From the NCBI GenBank assembly GCA_012839805.1, contig DUMU01000016.1:1-64000 (forward strand): 64,000 bases of DNA. Direction: 5' to 3'. The translations under genes were made by a program, and so were the position numbers. Below the pieces are notes generated by a model that was not told the DNA's origin, searched no databases, and was given only the letters and a program-made list of their open reading frames with translations. The DNA comes from Bacillota bacterium (GTDB lineage: Bacteria > Bacillota > Limnochordia > Limnochordales > DUMU01). How positions within the stretch are numbered: the first letter of the stretch is position 1; each line of letters starts with the position of its first letter. This document shows, one piece after another, positions 45,683 through 54,671 of this stretch.

Positions 45683-45924
45683 TTGTAACTCTCCTCCAGG
45701 TAATTGTCATGGTTGGTGGCAAGGTCCCGCACGCCGGATCTGAACCGCCCTGCTGCGGCGATCGCCCGCTTGATACGATCCTCCATCTCGGCCCCTCCCG
45801 ACGTGGCGATAAGAAGCTGAACCCCCTCGCGTATGAGCTCTGCCACCGAGACTCCACGGGCGACTGCCAGTCGTTTCAGCGCTCTTGATTGCTCGTTCGT
45901 AAGTTGAACCTGCGTGCGAACCAC
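45679..45924 (-). CDS. vapB: ribbon-helix-helix antitoxin
   Basis: An 81-residue protein with an N-terminal ribbon-helix-helix domain (VRTQVQLTNEQSRALKRLAV, ARGVSVAELIREGVQLL) and a charged C-terminal tail for toxin binding. It precedes and overlaps the vapC gene. The ATG at 45924 follows GGGGGG. An AT-rich stretch with CCATGGTATCATAAAT upstream (about 45955-45975) probably holds the autoregulated promoter. Confidence 0.88.
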   Translation of the reverse strand: MVRTQVQLTNEQSRALKRLAVARGVSVAELIREGVQLLIATSGGAEMEDRIKRAIAAAGRFRSGVRDLATNHDNYLEESYK

Positions 45925-46133
45925 GGTTCATCCCCCCGGTGTGACTACGTGCTTACATTTATGATACCATGGTGGCATGGAGCCGGAATAGTATATCGAA
46001 CCCACGGCAACTACGCTGCCGCCCCGACCACCCCGCCAGCCGCTGCTGTCTCTACCCGGTCCCGCTGCATGAGCAAGGGTTCTGTGGATCGAAGGCGAAC
46101 ATTAACTCGATCGCCAGCACCAGGAGAAGGGAC

Positions 46134-46685
46134 ATGAGCAGGGTCGTCCATTACTGCTACTGCACACTCTCGCCCGAAGTGGTGGACTACGAGCCCCCCG
46201 TGGCTCCGATCCGGGTACTGGTGGCCTGGTCCGAGCGCGGAATATGCCGTATCGACCTGGGCGGCGCCGCCCCTCCTGGCCAGGGCCAGATCGAGTTCCG
46301 GCGATACGACTCGCGTCAGGTCGAGTTGACCAGGCTCTTGGAGGAATGGCTCGCGCGCGGAGACGACCCGGCCATCACCGCTATTCCGCTCGACCTGAGT
46401 GGCCTTACGCTGTTTACAAAGGAAGTCCTCTCGACCGTCAGGACCATACCACGCGGTGAGATCCGCTCCTATCGCTGGGTTGCCCGAGAGATCGGCCGCC
46501 CCCGGGCCATTCGGGCGGTAGGTCAGGCATTGAGGGCTAATCCGATCCCGCTGTTGATTCCCTGCCATCGAGTCGTGCCGGCAAGGGGGGGCGTGGGCGG
46601 ATACTCGGGTGGTATGGGGCCCGAGTTCAAGAAATGGCTCCTTCGCCACGAGGGGATCACTCCCCCGTTCCGCCCCCGGTACTGA
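46134..46685 (+). CDS. ogt: methylated-DNA--protein-cysteine methyltransferase
   Basis: A 183-residue suicide DNA-repair protein that transfers the alkyl group from O6-alkylguanine to its own cysteine. The active-site motif IPCHRVVPARGGVGGYSGG is intact, as are the HTH recognition helix region (RAIRAVGQALRANPIPLL) and GEIRSYRWVAREIGRP. The ATG at 46134 follows AGGAGAAGG and gives the normal family length; the frame is open upstream to 45969 without support. Confidence 0.92.
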   Translation: MSRVVHYCYCTLSPEVVDYEPPVAPIRVLVAWSERGICRIDLGGAAPPGQGQIEFRRYDSRQVELTRLLEEWLARGDDPAITAIPLDLSGLTLFTKEVLSTVRTIPRGEIRSYRWVAREIGRPRAIRAVGQALRANPIPLLIPCHRVVPARGGVGGYSGGMGPEFKKWLLRHEGITPPFRPRY

Positions 46686-46853
46686 CGGCCGGCAGCCTTC
46701 TCGCGCCGGGCCGGGTGGTCCGGGCCGCGCCGTTCCCTTCTGCTTGCTGCTTGAGCGTTGCCCCCGGCGCTGGCCGAGCAGGCGGCCGGCCGGAGGAGCG
46801 GCCTGTTCCCCGTTCTCCCAGCTCAGCCTACCCCCAGCCGGCCGCGGCCGTCT

Positions 46854-48118
46854 TCATTTTTCTCTGGCCAGGATCTTGTTGACCTGCTCTTCCGCTTCCG
46901 CCAGGGCTGCCTCCGGGCTCTTCTGCCCGGCTACGGCCTCGGCGATGCGAGAACCGAGCGCCGCCGTCCATTCGTTCCAGGTGGAGGTGAACTGCATGTC
47001 TACCAGGCCGCTACTGCTTTCTTGCAGGGTTTCCAGGAGCCGGTAGGGCCGTTGATTCGGGCGAATGAACAGCGGGATGGCAGGTTTGTAAACCGGCAGG
47101 ACTACCTGATTGGCCCCGAGGATTTTCTGCCCTTCGGTGATGATGAAGTGCAGCAGTTCCCAGGCTGCGTCCTTGACCCGGCTTTGAGCATTGATGGCAA
47201 AGCCAACCGTGTTGGTCACCGCCGCCCGTTGCTTTCCTTTCGGTAGCGGGGCTACGTCCCAGGCAAACTTGGCAACCTGGCGAAGGCTCGCAAATGGGTT
47301 GGGAAAGATGGAAAAATCCATCGCCAGGGTCTCCTTGCCGAAGTCCCAGTTGGAGTCAAAGTATAGCTGAACCGGCGGCGCCGAGCGGTCCTTTTGTACG
47401 ATATCGGCCATGAATCGTACCGCCTCCACGCCGGCCGGGGTGTTGAAAGCGGCCCGAGTCTTGTCCGCGTTGAGAGGGCGCACTCCGTTTTGGGCAAAGA
47501 AGTTCATCCAGGAAGCATGCCCGTAGTATTCCGGTGCCACGTACATGTACATGCCGTACCGGCGTACCTGGTCGCCGGAACGGAGGGTCAGCTTCGCGGC
47601 GGCCTGACGCAGGTTCTCCCAGGTCCAGCTGGCATCGGGCACGGCCAGTGCAGCCTGCTCGAAAAGATCCTGGTTGTAAAGCAGCCCGACGAAGTCGAAC
47701 GCATCACCCATCCCGTAGATACGCCCGCGATAGCGGAAAATGTCCCCGGTCGGTAGGAAATCGTTTGTGTTTACCTTCGATCGCTCAAGGTAGGGCTGCA
47801 AGTCCAAAAGGGCCCCCGACCGGGCCAGGTGGCCAAAAAAGCCCCACTTACCTTGAACACGTCAGGAGCCAGTCCGGCTGCGAACTGCGCTTGCAGCCTG
47901 GTAAGGTACGGCCCGAAGTCAGGGCCTGGTTCAGGGACGACGTCGATGTCGGGGTGGGCCTTCTCAAACGCTGCAATCACTGGTTCGTACGGGTCCGGAG
48001 GCCCCCACATCATAAACCTTACCTTGGTCTTGGCCAGGACGGCCGGGCCGGCACCTCCGGCCAAAACGACTATCGCTACCAGGCCGATGACGAACGCGGA
48101 CAGGTTTCTACGGACCAT
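46854..48118 (-). pseudogene. frameshifted sugar-binding protein gene
   Basis: Two frames together make one family 1 solute-binding protein. Segment 1 starts at ATG 48118 (AAGGAGGGAG upstream): signal peptide, then TKVRFMMWGPPDPYEPVIAA and APDVFKVSGAFL. Segment 2 covers DLQPYLERSKVNTNDFLPTG through KILAREK. Adding one base to the A6 tract at 47835-47840 (T6 on the coding strand) joins them as SGAFFGHLARSGALLDLQPY. A single-base loss in a homopolymer is therefore the whole defect; it may be a natural slippage or an assembly error. The gene has its own promoter at 48153 and follows the xylulokinase gene, so a xylose-type ligand is possible. No permeases are adjacent. Confidence 0.8.
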
Positions 48119-48152
48119 CGAACTCCCTCCTTGTGCTTTTTGTACCATAGTG

Positions 48153-48181
48153 ATGCTATCGATTCCAGAAGGACGTGTCAA
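48153..48181 (-). promoter_or_regulatory. sigma-A promoter of the frameshifted binding-protein gene
   Basis: TTGACA (48181-48176), 17-base spacer, TAGCAT (48158-48153) on the minus strand. The spacer end and -10 box overlap GAATCGATAGC, which resembles the LacI operators near 36.6 and 40.7 kb but lacks a complete palindrome. A GC-rich hairpin just upstream may terminate xylB. Confidence 0.65.
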
Positions 48182-48228
48182 CCCCGGCCCGCCCGAAGCC
48201 GGAGGCCGGCCTCGCGCCGGCCGTCGCC

Positions 48229-49923
48229 TCAGCGGGCCAGGTTCACCATGGCAGGGAAGATCTGCGCCAGGGCCGGGTAAAGCCGGCGGTAGACTGCGTA
48301 ACCCTCGTCGTAGCGGGCCTGGTGGGCAGCATTCGGCTCTACCGTACTCTTCACCCGCACGCAGGCCCGAGCGGCCTCGGCCACCCCCGGGAACGCCCCG
48401 GCGCCCACGGCGGCTAGCAACGCAGCACCATAGGCCGGACCTTCGTCTACGGCGGGGATCTCCAGGGGCACGCCCAGCACGTCGGCCAGGATCTGCCGCC
48501 AGACCGGGCTCTTGGCACCACCGCCGATGGCCCGTAGCGGGCCGATACCGCTGCCGACGTCCCCGGTCGCCCCTTTGGACTCGGTGCCACCAGCAGTACC
48601 GTCGCCGCTCACTAATGGCCGAATGAGCTCGAGCGAGTCCCGCAGGCGGTAGGCCACGCCCTCCATCACCGCCCGCACCAGATGGGCCCGGGTGTGATCG
48701 AGGGCCAACCCGATCCATCCCCCGCGGGCGAAGGGGTCGGCGTGGGGGGTACGTTCGCCGTTCAGGTAGGGAAGGAAGAAGAGCCCGTCACTGCCCGGCC
48801 GGACCCGGGCCGCCTCGGCGTCCATTAACTCATAAACCGTCGCCTGGCCGCCCGTTGCCTCCTGGCCGTCCGGCTCGCCCGGTAAGCCCGGCACGTCCGG
48901 CATGCCCGGCGCGCCCGGCCGGCCCTGCCCGCCCCGCACTACCTGATCGCGCAGCCAAGCGTACGATAGCCCGGCGGATAACATGACTCCCATCAGATAC
49001 CAGGCGTTCGGCACCGCATGCGAGAACGAGTGGATCCGGCCGCCGGGATCGATGCGGAACCGGTCCGACTGAACCAGCACCACCCCCGACGAACCGATGC
49101 TGACCAGCCCCTGGCCCGCCTGAACCACTCCCGCCCCCACCGCGCCGCAGGCATTGTCCGCCCCGCCCGCCACCACCGGTATCCCCGCCGGTAGCCCGGT
49201 GGCCGCCGCTGCCTCTGCCGTCAGCCTTCCCGCCACCTCATGAGAGGCAACCAGCGGGGGCAGAAGGGACGGACGCAGCCCCAGGAGTTCCGCCAGCCCG
49301 GTGTCCCACCGCCCGCGGCCCACGTCCAGAAGAAGCGTCCCGGCCGCATCGGAGAGATCCATTGCCATTTCCCCGGTCAACCGGTAGCGCACGTAATCTT
49401 TGGGCAGCAGAAGGGTGGCCGCCCGGTCCAGGTTTTGCGGTTCGTGTTTGCGAAGCCAAACCAGTTTCGGGGCGGTAAATCCGGCGAGCGCCGGGTTACC
49501 CGTTCGCCGCAGGAGTTCATCCCTCCCAACTGCCGCGGTGATCTCCTCGCATTCCGGTTGCGTGCGCACGTCGCACCACAGGATCGCCGGCCGGACTACC
49601 TCCCCCCGGCTATCGATCAGAACTGCACCGTGCATTTGGCCGGAAAACGAAAGCGCCCGCACCGGAATCGACCGGCCTGCCTGGCACAGCAGATCGCCAA
49701 TGCTGGCCACGGTCGCCTGCATCCAGTCTTCCGGATCTTGCTCGGCCCAGCCGGGTTGCGGTGTGTAAAGCGGGTAACTCCTGCTCGCCGCCGCCACCAC
49801 CCGGCCGGCTTCGTCCACCAGTAACGCTTTGACGCCGGAAGTCCCGATATCTATGCCGATGAAGTGCGCAACCCGCGTCGACTCGTCGGTGAACTGCAAG
49901 CCTCCCGGGTTCAACGCTGCCAT
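48229..49923 (-). CDS. xylB: xylulokinase with Gly/Pro-rich insertions
   Basis: A FGGY kinase phosphorylating D-xylulose: FIGIDIGTSGVKALLVD, the xylulokinase signature LSFSGQMHGAVLID, LWCDVRTQPECEEI, KLVWLRKHEP, LPKDYVRYRLTGE, and the C-terminal IGGGAKSPVWRQILADVLG. At 564 residues it is 60-70 longer than usual because of two insertions: a collagen-like stretch (GRPGAPGMPDVPGLPGEPDG) at about 327-360 and a Gly/Ser/Thr stretch (GDGTAGGTESKGATGDVGSG) at about 460-480. Both fall in surface loops, so activity may be kept. ATG 49923 follows GAGGTGG. It is followed by the frameshifted binding-protein gene. Confidence 0.9.
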   Translation of the reverse strand: MAALNPGGLQFTDESTRVAHFIGIDIGTSGVKALLVDEAGRVVAAASRSYPLYTPQPGWAEQDPEDWMQATVASIGDLLCQAGRSIPVRALSFSGQMHGAVLIDSRGEVVRPAILWCDVRTQPECEEITAAVGRDELLRRTGNPALAGFTAPKLVWLRKHEPQNLDRAATLLLPKDYVRYRLTGEMAMDLSDAAGTLLLDVGRGRWDTGLAELLGLRPSLLPPLVASHEVAGRLTAEAAAATGLPAGIPVVAGGADNACGAVGAGVVQAGQGLVSIGSSGVVLVQSDRFRIDPGGRIHSFSHAVPNAWYLMGVMLSAGLSYAWLRDQVVRGGQGRPGAPGMPDVPGLPGEPDGQEATGGQATVYELMDAEAARVRPGSDGLFFLPYLNGERTPHADPFARGGWIGLALDHTRAHLVRAVMEGVAYRLRDSLELIRPLVSGDGTAGGTESKGATGDVGSGIGPLRAIGGGAKSPVWRQILADVLGVPLEIPAVDEGPAYGAALLAAVGAGAFPGVAEAARACVRVKSTVEPNAAHQARYDEGYAVYRRLYPALAQIFPAMVNLAR

Positions 49924-50167
49924 GAAGCTACCACCTCTTCGGAAGGCAAGAACACGTCTGGAAAAGAGGGTTCGCCCCCGCCCGTGCTTCTCCTTTGCCG
50001 CGGTAAGGACCGGATGCTACAGGAGTCGAGACCAAAACATGAGCGGGAAGGATTCGGCCCGCGTCTAGTGAACCTGAAGTCAGCAGTATACAGGCGCCGG
50101 CAACGAACGTAGCCGGTCTCGCCGGCAGGAGCACGGCGCCGGGCGGCCTGTTCGAGGGGGCGCAGGC

Positions 50168-51508
50168 ATGAGAAAGACCGTGCCGGCAGTCCTGATTTGG
50201 GCTCTATGTTTCATCCTGCCTGCGGTAGCGGCGAGTCCCGTGGTGGCCGCCGCCGCGGGCACCGGCCTTCCCACCTGGGCAGCCCATCTGACGCTTTCTA
50301 CCTCCGCTACGGCTGACCCGGGGAGCCGGCCGCTTACATCCAATCGAAGTGATCTTAAACTCTGGTTCGAGTACGAGAGCGCCTGGCAGCTGTCCCGGGC
50401 CCTCGTCCCGGTGGGTGTACGCCTGGCGGTCGGTCGGGGAGCGCCAGCCCTGAGTCTCGGGGATCCGGCCGGCAATCTCTTTTTGACTTCCTCTGCCCCA
50501 CCCTACCCGTTCGCTTACTACCGGCTGACGATGCCCCTGTCGCTCGCCCGGACCGCTGCCGGGTCCTCCCTCACCCCCACAGCTACCTACACCCGGCTGT
50601 GGGGTGACCTCACGCAAGCCCCGGACGAGCGGCGATGGCTGGGGGTTCACTACCTGCAGGTCAGACTTCTTCCCCATCTCACGCTGGGCGCCGGCGAAGC
50701 CGTGCTCTTCGATACCCGTTTTACAGGGGACATCGCCTATACAGTCGTACCGCTTCTTCCATACTATCTGGCAAAGAAAATCCCCGGGCTCCCCAGCAAT
50801 CATGACAACTCGCTTTTCTTCCTTGATGCTTCGGGCAGGTTCACCGGCAGCAACACCACCTTCTATGCTTCTTTTCTTGTGAACGAGTTCCCCATGCACC
50901 CCGGCGCCGGCAACCCCGCGCTTTACGCCTGGCAGGCCAAGCTCCAGCAGCAGCTCTCTTCCGGAGTCGGCCGGCCGGATCGCGAGGAGGCCGGTCGCCT
51001 TTTCACGGCCGAGTACACCCAGGTGCGCCACCTGGCCTATAGTAACGGCAACCGGGCCCTGGTCTACGGTTACCAGGGTCTTCCCCTCGGTTACCCTCGG
51101 GGCTCGGACCTCGATCGATTCGAACTGGGGCTGACACTGGACGAGGGGTTCCTCGGTGACACGATCCGCATCGAGCAGCTCCAGCTCTTTGTCCAACGGC
51201 AGGGAGAAGGCAAGCTCGACGATTGGCCTCAGAACTGGGATGAGTGGCGTCAACGGCCCTTCCTCACGGGTACGGTCGAGACCTGGGCCGGCACCGGCCT
51301 GCGTCTCGGAGGTGAGCTCACCTCCCGGCGCCAGCCGGCTTCCGAGGACCGGTGGCCGCAGGTCTCGCCGGGTAACGGCCCGGCCCGGATGGTTTCTTCG
51401 GAGTGGCACATGACCGTCTCCGCCGGTCCGGCCTGGAATCTCGAGCATCGCCAGGGTGAGCAAGGTTTCCGGATCGAAGCTACGGTCTCCTGGTCTTGGA
51501 GTCTTTAA
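50168..51508 (+). CDS. Wzi-like outer-membrane beta-barrel protein
   Basis: A 446-residue exported protein resembling capsule-assembly Wzi barrels. A signal peptide (MRKTVPAVLIWALCFILPAVAA) is followed by alternating amphipathic strands throughout: FLTSSAPPYPFAYYRLTMPL, YLQVRLLPHLTLGAGEAVLF, VPLLPYYLAKKI, DNSLFFLDASGRF, FTAEYTQVRHLAYS and PLGYPRGSDLDRFELGLTL. It ends in a beta strand with aromatic residues (VSWSWSL), as outer-membrane barrels do. Such a gene implies an outer membrane, and so a diderm member of the Bacillota. It may bind surface polysaccharide. ATG 50168 has GGGGGCGCAGGC upstream, a weak RBS. Its 3' end overlaps the convergent lacI gene by 29 bp. Confidence 0.68.
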   Translation: MRKTVPAVLIWALCFILPAVAASPVVAAAAGTGLPTWAAHLTLSTSATADPGSRPLTSNRSDLKLWFEYESAWQLSRALVPVGVRLAVGRGAPALSLGDPAGNLFLTSSAPPYPFAYYRLTMPLSLARTAAGSSLTPTATYTRLWGDLTQAPDERRWLGVHYLQVRLLPHLTLGAGEAVLFDTRFTGDIAYTVVPLLPYYLAKKIPGLPSNHDNSLFFLDASGRFTGSNTTFYASFLVNEFPMHPGAGNPALYAWQAKLQQQLSSGVGRPDREEAGRLFTAEYTQVRHLAYSNGNRALVYGYQGLPLGYPRGSDLDRFELGLTLDEGFLGDTIRIEQLQLFVQRQGEGKLDDWPQNWDEWRQRPFLTGTVETWAGTGLRLGGELTSRRQPASEDRWPQVSPGNGPARMVSSEWHMTVSAGPAWNLEHRQGEQGFRIEATVSWSWSL

Positions 51509-52556
51509 CCGGCCTTACGCTTGCTCGCACCACCAGCCGGAAAGGTATCCACTCATGCCGCGGTCCGGTATGGCCGGCCGGTTCCCGTTCCCCGTCTCCG
51601 GCTGCTGGCACTTTCGCTTGTCGTTCACCAATGCGGGCCAGGAGGAGTTCCACTCCCCGGCGGCCCATCTCGTAGCAGGGTTGGTGGAGAGTAGTTAGTT
51701 CGGGAGTGACCCAACTGGCCGCCGGAATGTCGTCGACGCCCACGACCGATAGGTCGTCAGGAACACGTATCCTGGCCGCGCTCGCCGCTTTGAGGATGCC
51801 GATGGCCATGAGGTCGTTGGCGGCGATGACCGCGGTGGGGCGAGGGTTTTGCGAGGCGATAACGCCGAGCGCTTGCTGGCCTCCACTCAGGCGCAGGTCA
51901 CCGGGGATGACCAGCTCGGGGCGGAAGGTTAGGCCGGACCGCTCGAGCCCCAGGCGGTAACCCTCCAGGCGTCGTACGGCCGCCGGTAGATCACCGGGGC
52001 CTCCGACGAATGCGATTCGTTCGTGCCCCTGGCTGAAAAGCCATTGCACCAGGTCGGCCATGGCCTCACGATTGTTGGCATCCACCCGGTCAATGGGAAG
52101 ATCCCACTCATCCTCGTCCCGGTCCACCATCACCATGGGTAATTCACACTTGCGCAACGCCTCGGCGAGTCCGGGCGACAGTTCACGGCCGCTGATGAAA
52201 AGGAGCCCGTCGGCACGCCGCTGGCGCACCAGACGAAAGAAGGCTGCCTCCTCACGAGCCCAGTCGCCGCTGGTGATGGTGAGCGAGTATCCGGCCGCCG
52301 CCGCCGCCTCCCCTGCCCCCCGCAGGAACGGGGCGAAGAAAGGGTCACCCACGTCGGCCACGACCACCCCGATGTTTTCGGTGCGGCCGCGGGCGAGGCC
52401 CCGGGCGGCAGCATCCGGCTCGTAGCCGAGGGCCCGGGCAGCCGCCAGAACCCGCTCCCTAACGGCCGCCGGGGTGCCGGTGTAACCGTTGAGCACCCGG
52501 GAGGCTGTGCTCCGGGAGACTTGCGCCAGTCTTGCTACGTCCATGATTGTCGGCAC
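51480..52556 (-). CDS. LacI-family regulator
   Basis: A 358-residue LacI/GalR protein: VPTIMDVARLAQVSRSTASR, LNGYTGTPAAVRERVLAAAR, hinge PDAAARGLARGRT, effector domain with VVVADVGDPFFAPFL and VVGVDDIPAASW. The GTG at 52556 (GAGGTGG upstream) is preferred over longer frames because the HTH should begin at the N-terminus. The C-terminal 40 residues extend past the usual family end. Its target is unclear; candidates are the nearby xylB and binding-protein genes. Confidence 0.82.
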   Translation of the reverse strand: MPTIMDVARLAQVSRSTASRVLNGYTGTPAAVRERVLAAARALGYEPDAAARGLARGRTENIGVVVADVGDPFFAPFLRGAGEAAAAAGYSLTITSGDWAREEAAFFRLVRQRRADGLLFISGRELSPGLAEALRKCELPMVMVDRDEDEWDLPIDRVDANNREAMADLVQWLFSQGHERIAFVGGPGDLPAAVRRLEGYRLGLERSGLTFRPELVIPGDLRLSGGQQALGVIASQNPRPTAVIAANDLMAIGILKAASAARIRVPDDLSVVGVDDIPAASWVTPELTTLHQPCYEMGRRGVELLLARIGERQAKVPAAGDGEREPAGHTGPRHEWIPFRLVVRASVRPVKDSKTRRP

Positions 52557-52715
52557 GTGTACCACCTCTTCCAGCCGGGTTGGAGGGAGCGCTCCCACCC
52601 ACACCATCATGCAGTGTTCGGCGTGGGATGAGCAAGTCCTGCGGGCGGGGAAAGCAGGGCCCGGGCCGCTCGCCGGCGGTGGCAACTGTTTCTCGCGCGA
52701 CCGGCGTATCGGCTT

Positions 52716-54215
52716 TCAACCCGGGTCGTTCCCGAATCGTTGCCGTACCAGCGCCAGCCGCTCCTTCTCCCCCAGGACGAGCAGCGTATCCCCCGGTTCG
52801 ATGCGGGTTTTGCCGGTCGGTACCAGGTACGCGTTATTCCGATGAATCAGCACCACCAGCGTTGATTCGGGAAGCCCCAGTTCCTCCAGGGCCAACCCGA
52901 TGACCGGGGAATTGGTGGGGATCGAGTACTCGCACAGTTGCGTCCTATTCTCTTCTACCGGCACCAACTCCAGCGGGTGCCGTCGTCGTCTCTCTTCTTC
53001 TGCCGCCACCCCTAGCCAGCGGGCCACGAACGGCACGGAACTCCCCTGAAGCAGGGTAGAAGTAAGGACTACGAAAAACACCATATTGAATATGAACTGC
53101 GCACGCTCGATTCCCGCCAAAAGCGGCAAAGTAGCCAGCACGATTGGTACCGCCCCCCGCAGTCCCACCCAGGAGACCAGCGCTTTCTCCGGCAGGCTCA
53201 TGCGAAAGAAGCTAAGGGTGGTAAAGACCGCTACCGGGCGAGCCACCAGCATCAGAAAGCCCGCCAGCAGTAGCCCCCGACCGGCAATGGCGACTACCTT
53301 GGAGGGAAACGCCAAAAGCCCCAGGGTCAGGAACATGAGGATCTGCATGAGCCAGGCCACGGAATCGTAGAAACGCATGAGATTCCGCTTGGGGGGCACC
53401 TCCGAGTTGCCTATGACCATGCCGGCCACATAGACGGCGAGAAAGCCACTACCACCCAAGATGGCGGTAGCGCCGTAAGTAAGGAGGACGATGCCCAAGG
53501 TAAGGACGGGGTAAAGCCCCTCGTAGCCAAACTTGACACGGTGGAGGAGTACGACGCTCAGCCGTCCGAGCCCGTAGCCGGCCAGACCTCCTACGGCCAT
53601 TTGCAGGATAAAGAACGGGATCAAGCCGATCGGGCTAGCTTCCGGCCTCGTCAACAGTTTAACGAACCCCACTGTTAGGAAAACCGCCATGGGGTCGTTT
53701 GTTCCTGACTCGAGCTCGAGCAGGGGAGTAAGCTTCCCTTTTAACGCCGCCCGGCGTGCCCGCAACACGCTGAAGACGGCCGCCGCGTCGGTGGAGGATA
53801 TGACCGAGCCGAGCAGCAACCCCTCAACCGGTGAGAGATCCAGCGCGAGCCAGGCAAACAAGCCCACGGCCAAAGCGGTGACGAGCACGCCTAGCGTAGA
53901 CAGGGCAATGGCGGGCCGCACACACGGGCGGACGAAAGACCATTCCGTATCGAGGCCGCCCGCAAACAGGATCAGGGCCAAAGCGGTCACGCCCATGGCC
54001 TGGGCCAGCCAAGGGTCATCAAAGTAGATGCCGCCCGGCCCCTCCGAGCCGGCCACCATGCCGATTACCAAAAAGAGGAGCAGGGCCGGTACGCCCATTT
54101 TCTCCCCCAGCCTGCTCGCGCCGACGCTCGCGATGATCAGCAGCGCGAGTGCGAGGAGCGTTTGTTCGAGGGGGACGCTGCGTATCGCTTCGACCAAATC
54201 AGCTTGTGCTGTCAT
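52716..54215 (-). CDS. CPA1-type K+(Na+)/H+ antiporter with RCK_C domain
   Basis: About 499 residues. Twelve or so membrane segments make a NhaP2/CvrA-like antiporter core: MGVPALLLFLVIGMVAGSEG, VTALALILFAGGLD, GLLLGSVISSTDAAAVFSVL, and LLELESGTNDPMAVFLTVGF with the ND motif of the ion site. From about 420, a TrkA-C (RCK_C) domain follows (EYSIPTNSPVIGLALEELGL, IEPGDTLLVLGEKE), which usually senses ligand or pH. It acts in the cytoplasmic membrane for potassium or pH balance. The ATG at 54215 is used; a TTG at 54230 is possible, and neither has a well-spaced RBS. Confidence 0.87.
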   Translation of the reverse strand: MTAQADLVEAIRSVPLEQTLLALALLIIASVGASRLGEKMGVPALLLFLVIGMVAGSEGPGGIYFDDPWLAQAMGVTALALILFAGGLDTEWSFVRPCVRPAIALSTLGVLVTALAVGLFAWLALDLSPVEGLLLGSVISSTDAAAVFSVLRARRAALKGKLTPLLELESGTNDPMAVFLTVGFVKLLTRPEASPIGLIPFFILQMAVGGLAGYGLGRLSVVLLHRVKFGYEGLYPVLTLGIVLLTYGATAILGGSGFLAVYVAGMVIGNSEVPPKRNLMRFYDSVAWLMQILMFLTLGLLAFPSKVVAIAGRGLLLAGFLMLVARPVAVFTTLSFFRMSLPEKALVSWVGLRGAVPIVLATLPLLAGIERAQFIFNMVFFVVLTSTLLQGSSVPFVARWLGVAAEEERRRRHPLELVPVEENRTQLCEYSIPTNSPVIGLALEELGLPESTLVVLIHRNNAYLVPTGKTRIEPGDTLLVLGEKERLALVRQRFGNDPG

Positions 54216-54296
54216 GTGCTTACCGGTCAACCCCTCGTGCTACCCTGGCCGGTGATTCGTTGAGCCTAGATACCCGCTCGTTTTCTCTTTCTTTCC

Positions 54297-54397
54297 TTGA
54301 CATCCTCCCGCGGGGTCGGGATACGCATAGGGGGTACTCTCCTCTTGGGACAAGTCGTCGGAGTACCGACCCCAGCAAATGAGGAGAGCCCCCGCGG
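54297..54397. repeat. nested inverted-repeat region, possible IS200/IS605-type end
   Basis: In a 456-bp gap without recognisable genes (54216-54671), four complementary pairs compete or nest: CCGCGGGG (54308) with CCCCGCGG (54390); GGGGTCGG (54312) with CCGACCCC (54366); GGTACTC (54333) with GAGTACC (54361); and GGGGG-TA-CTCTCCTC (54330-54344) with GAGGAGAG-CCCCC (54381-54393). The block begins CTTGACATCCTCCC, a sequence I associate with ends of IS200/IS605-family elements. No transposase is left. It could instead be a structured RNA or attenuator. 54400-54671 shows nothing else. Confidence 0.45.
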
Positions 54398-54671
54398 ACA
54401 ACGTCCTGCATCGGACAACGCTCAGAAAAAGCTCGGCGGCTCACCTGCCGATGCCGTCGGGTAGCAGCGGACCTCTAGGTTGTCGACAGGTTGCAGCATT
54501 TCCTTTGGGTCCGCCACCGACAAGTGCGGCCGTGGCGGCCAGCTGCTTCCGACCGATGGGTAGTCCGTCTAGGATAGAATTGGGTTCGCACAGCCGGATG
54601 AGACAGGCAGCATGATGAAGAGATGAAGGCTCAGACAGTCACTACCGCCGGACGAAGGAGCGTGAGTTGGC

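Noticed and set aside
50204..51463. Long minus-strand open frame opposite the Wzi-like gene (419 codons)
   Set aside because: It is the antisense shadow of a GC-rich gene; its product lacks a signal peptide, known motifs and a plausible RBS, while the plus-strand product has all barrel features.
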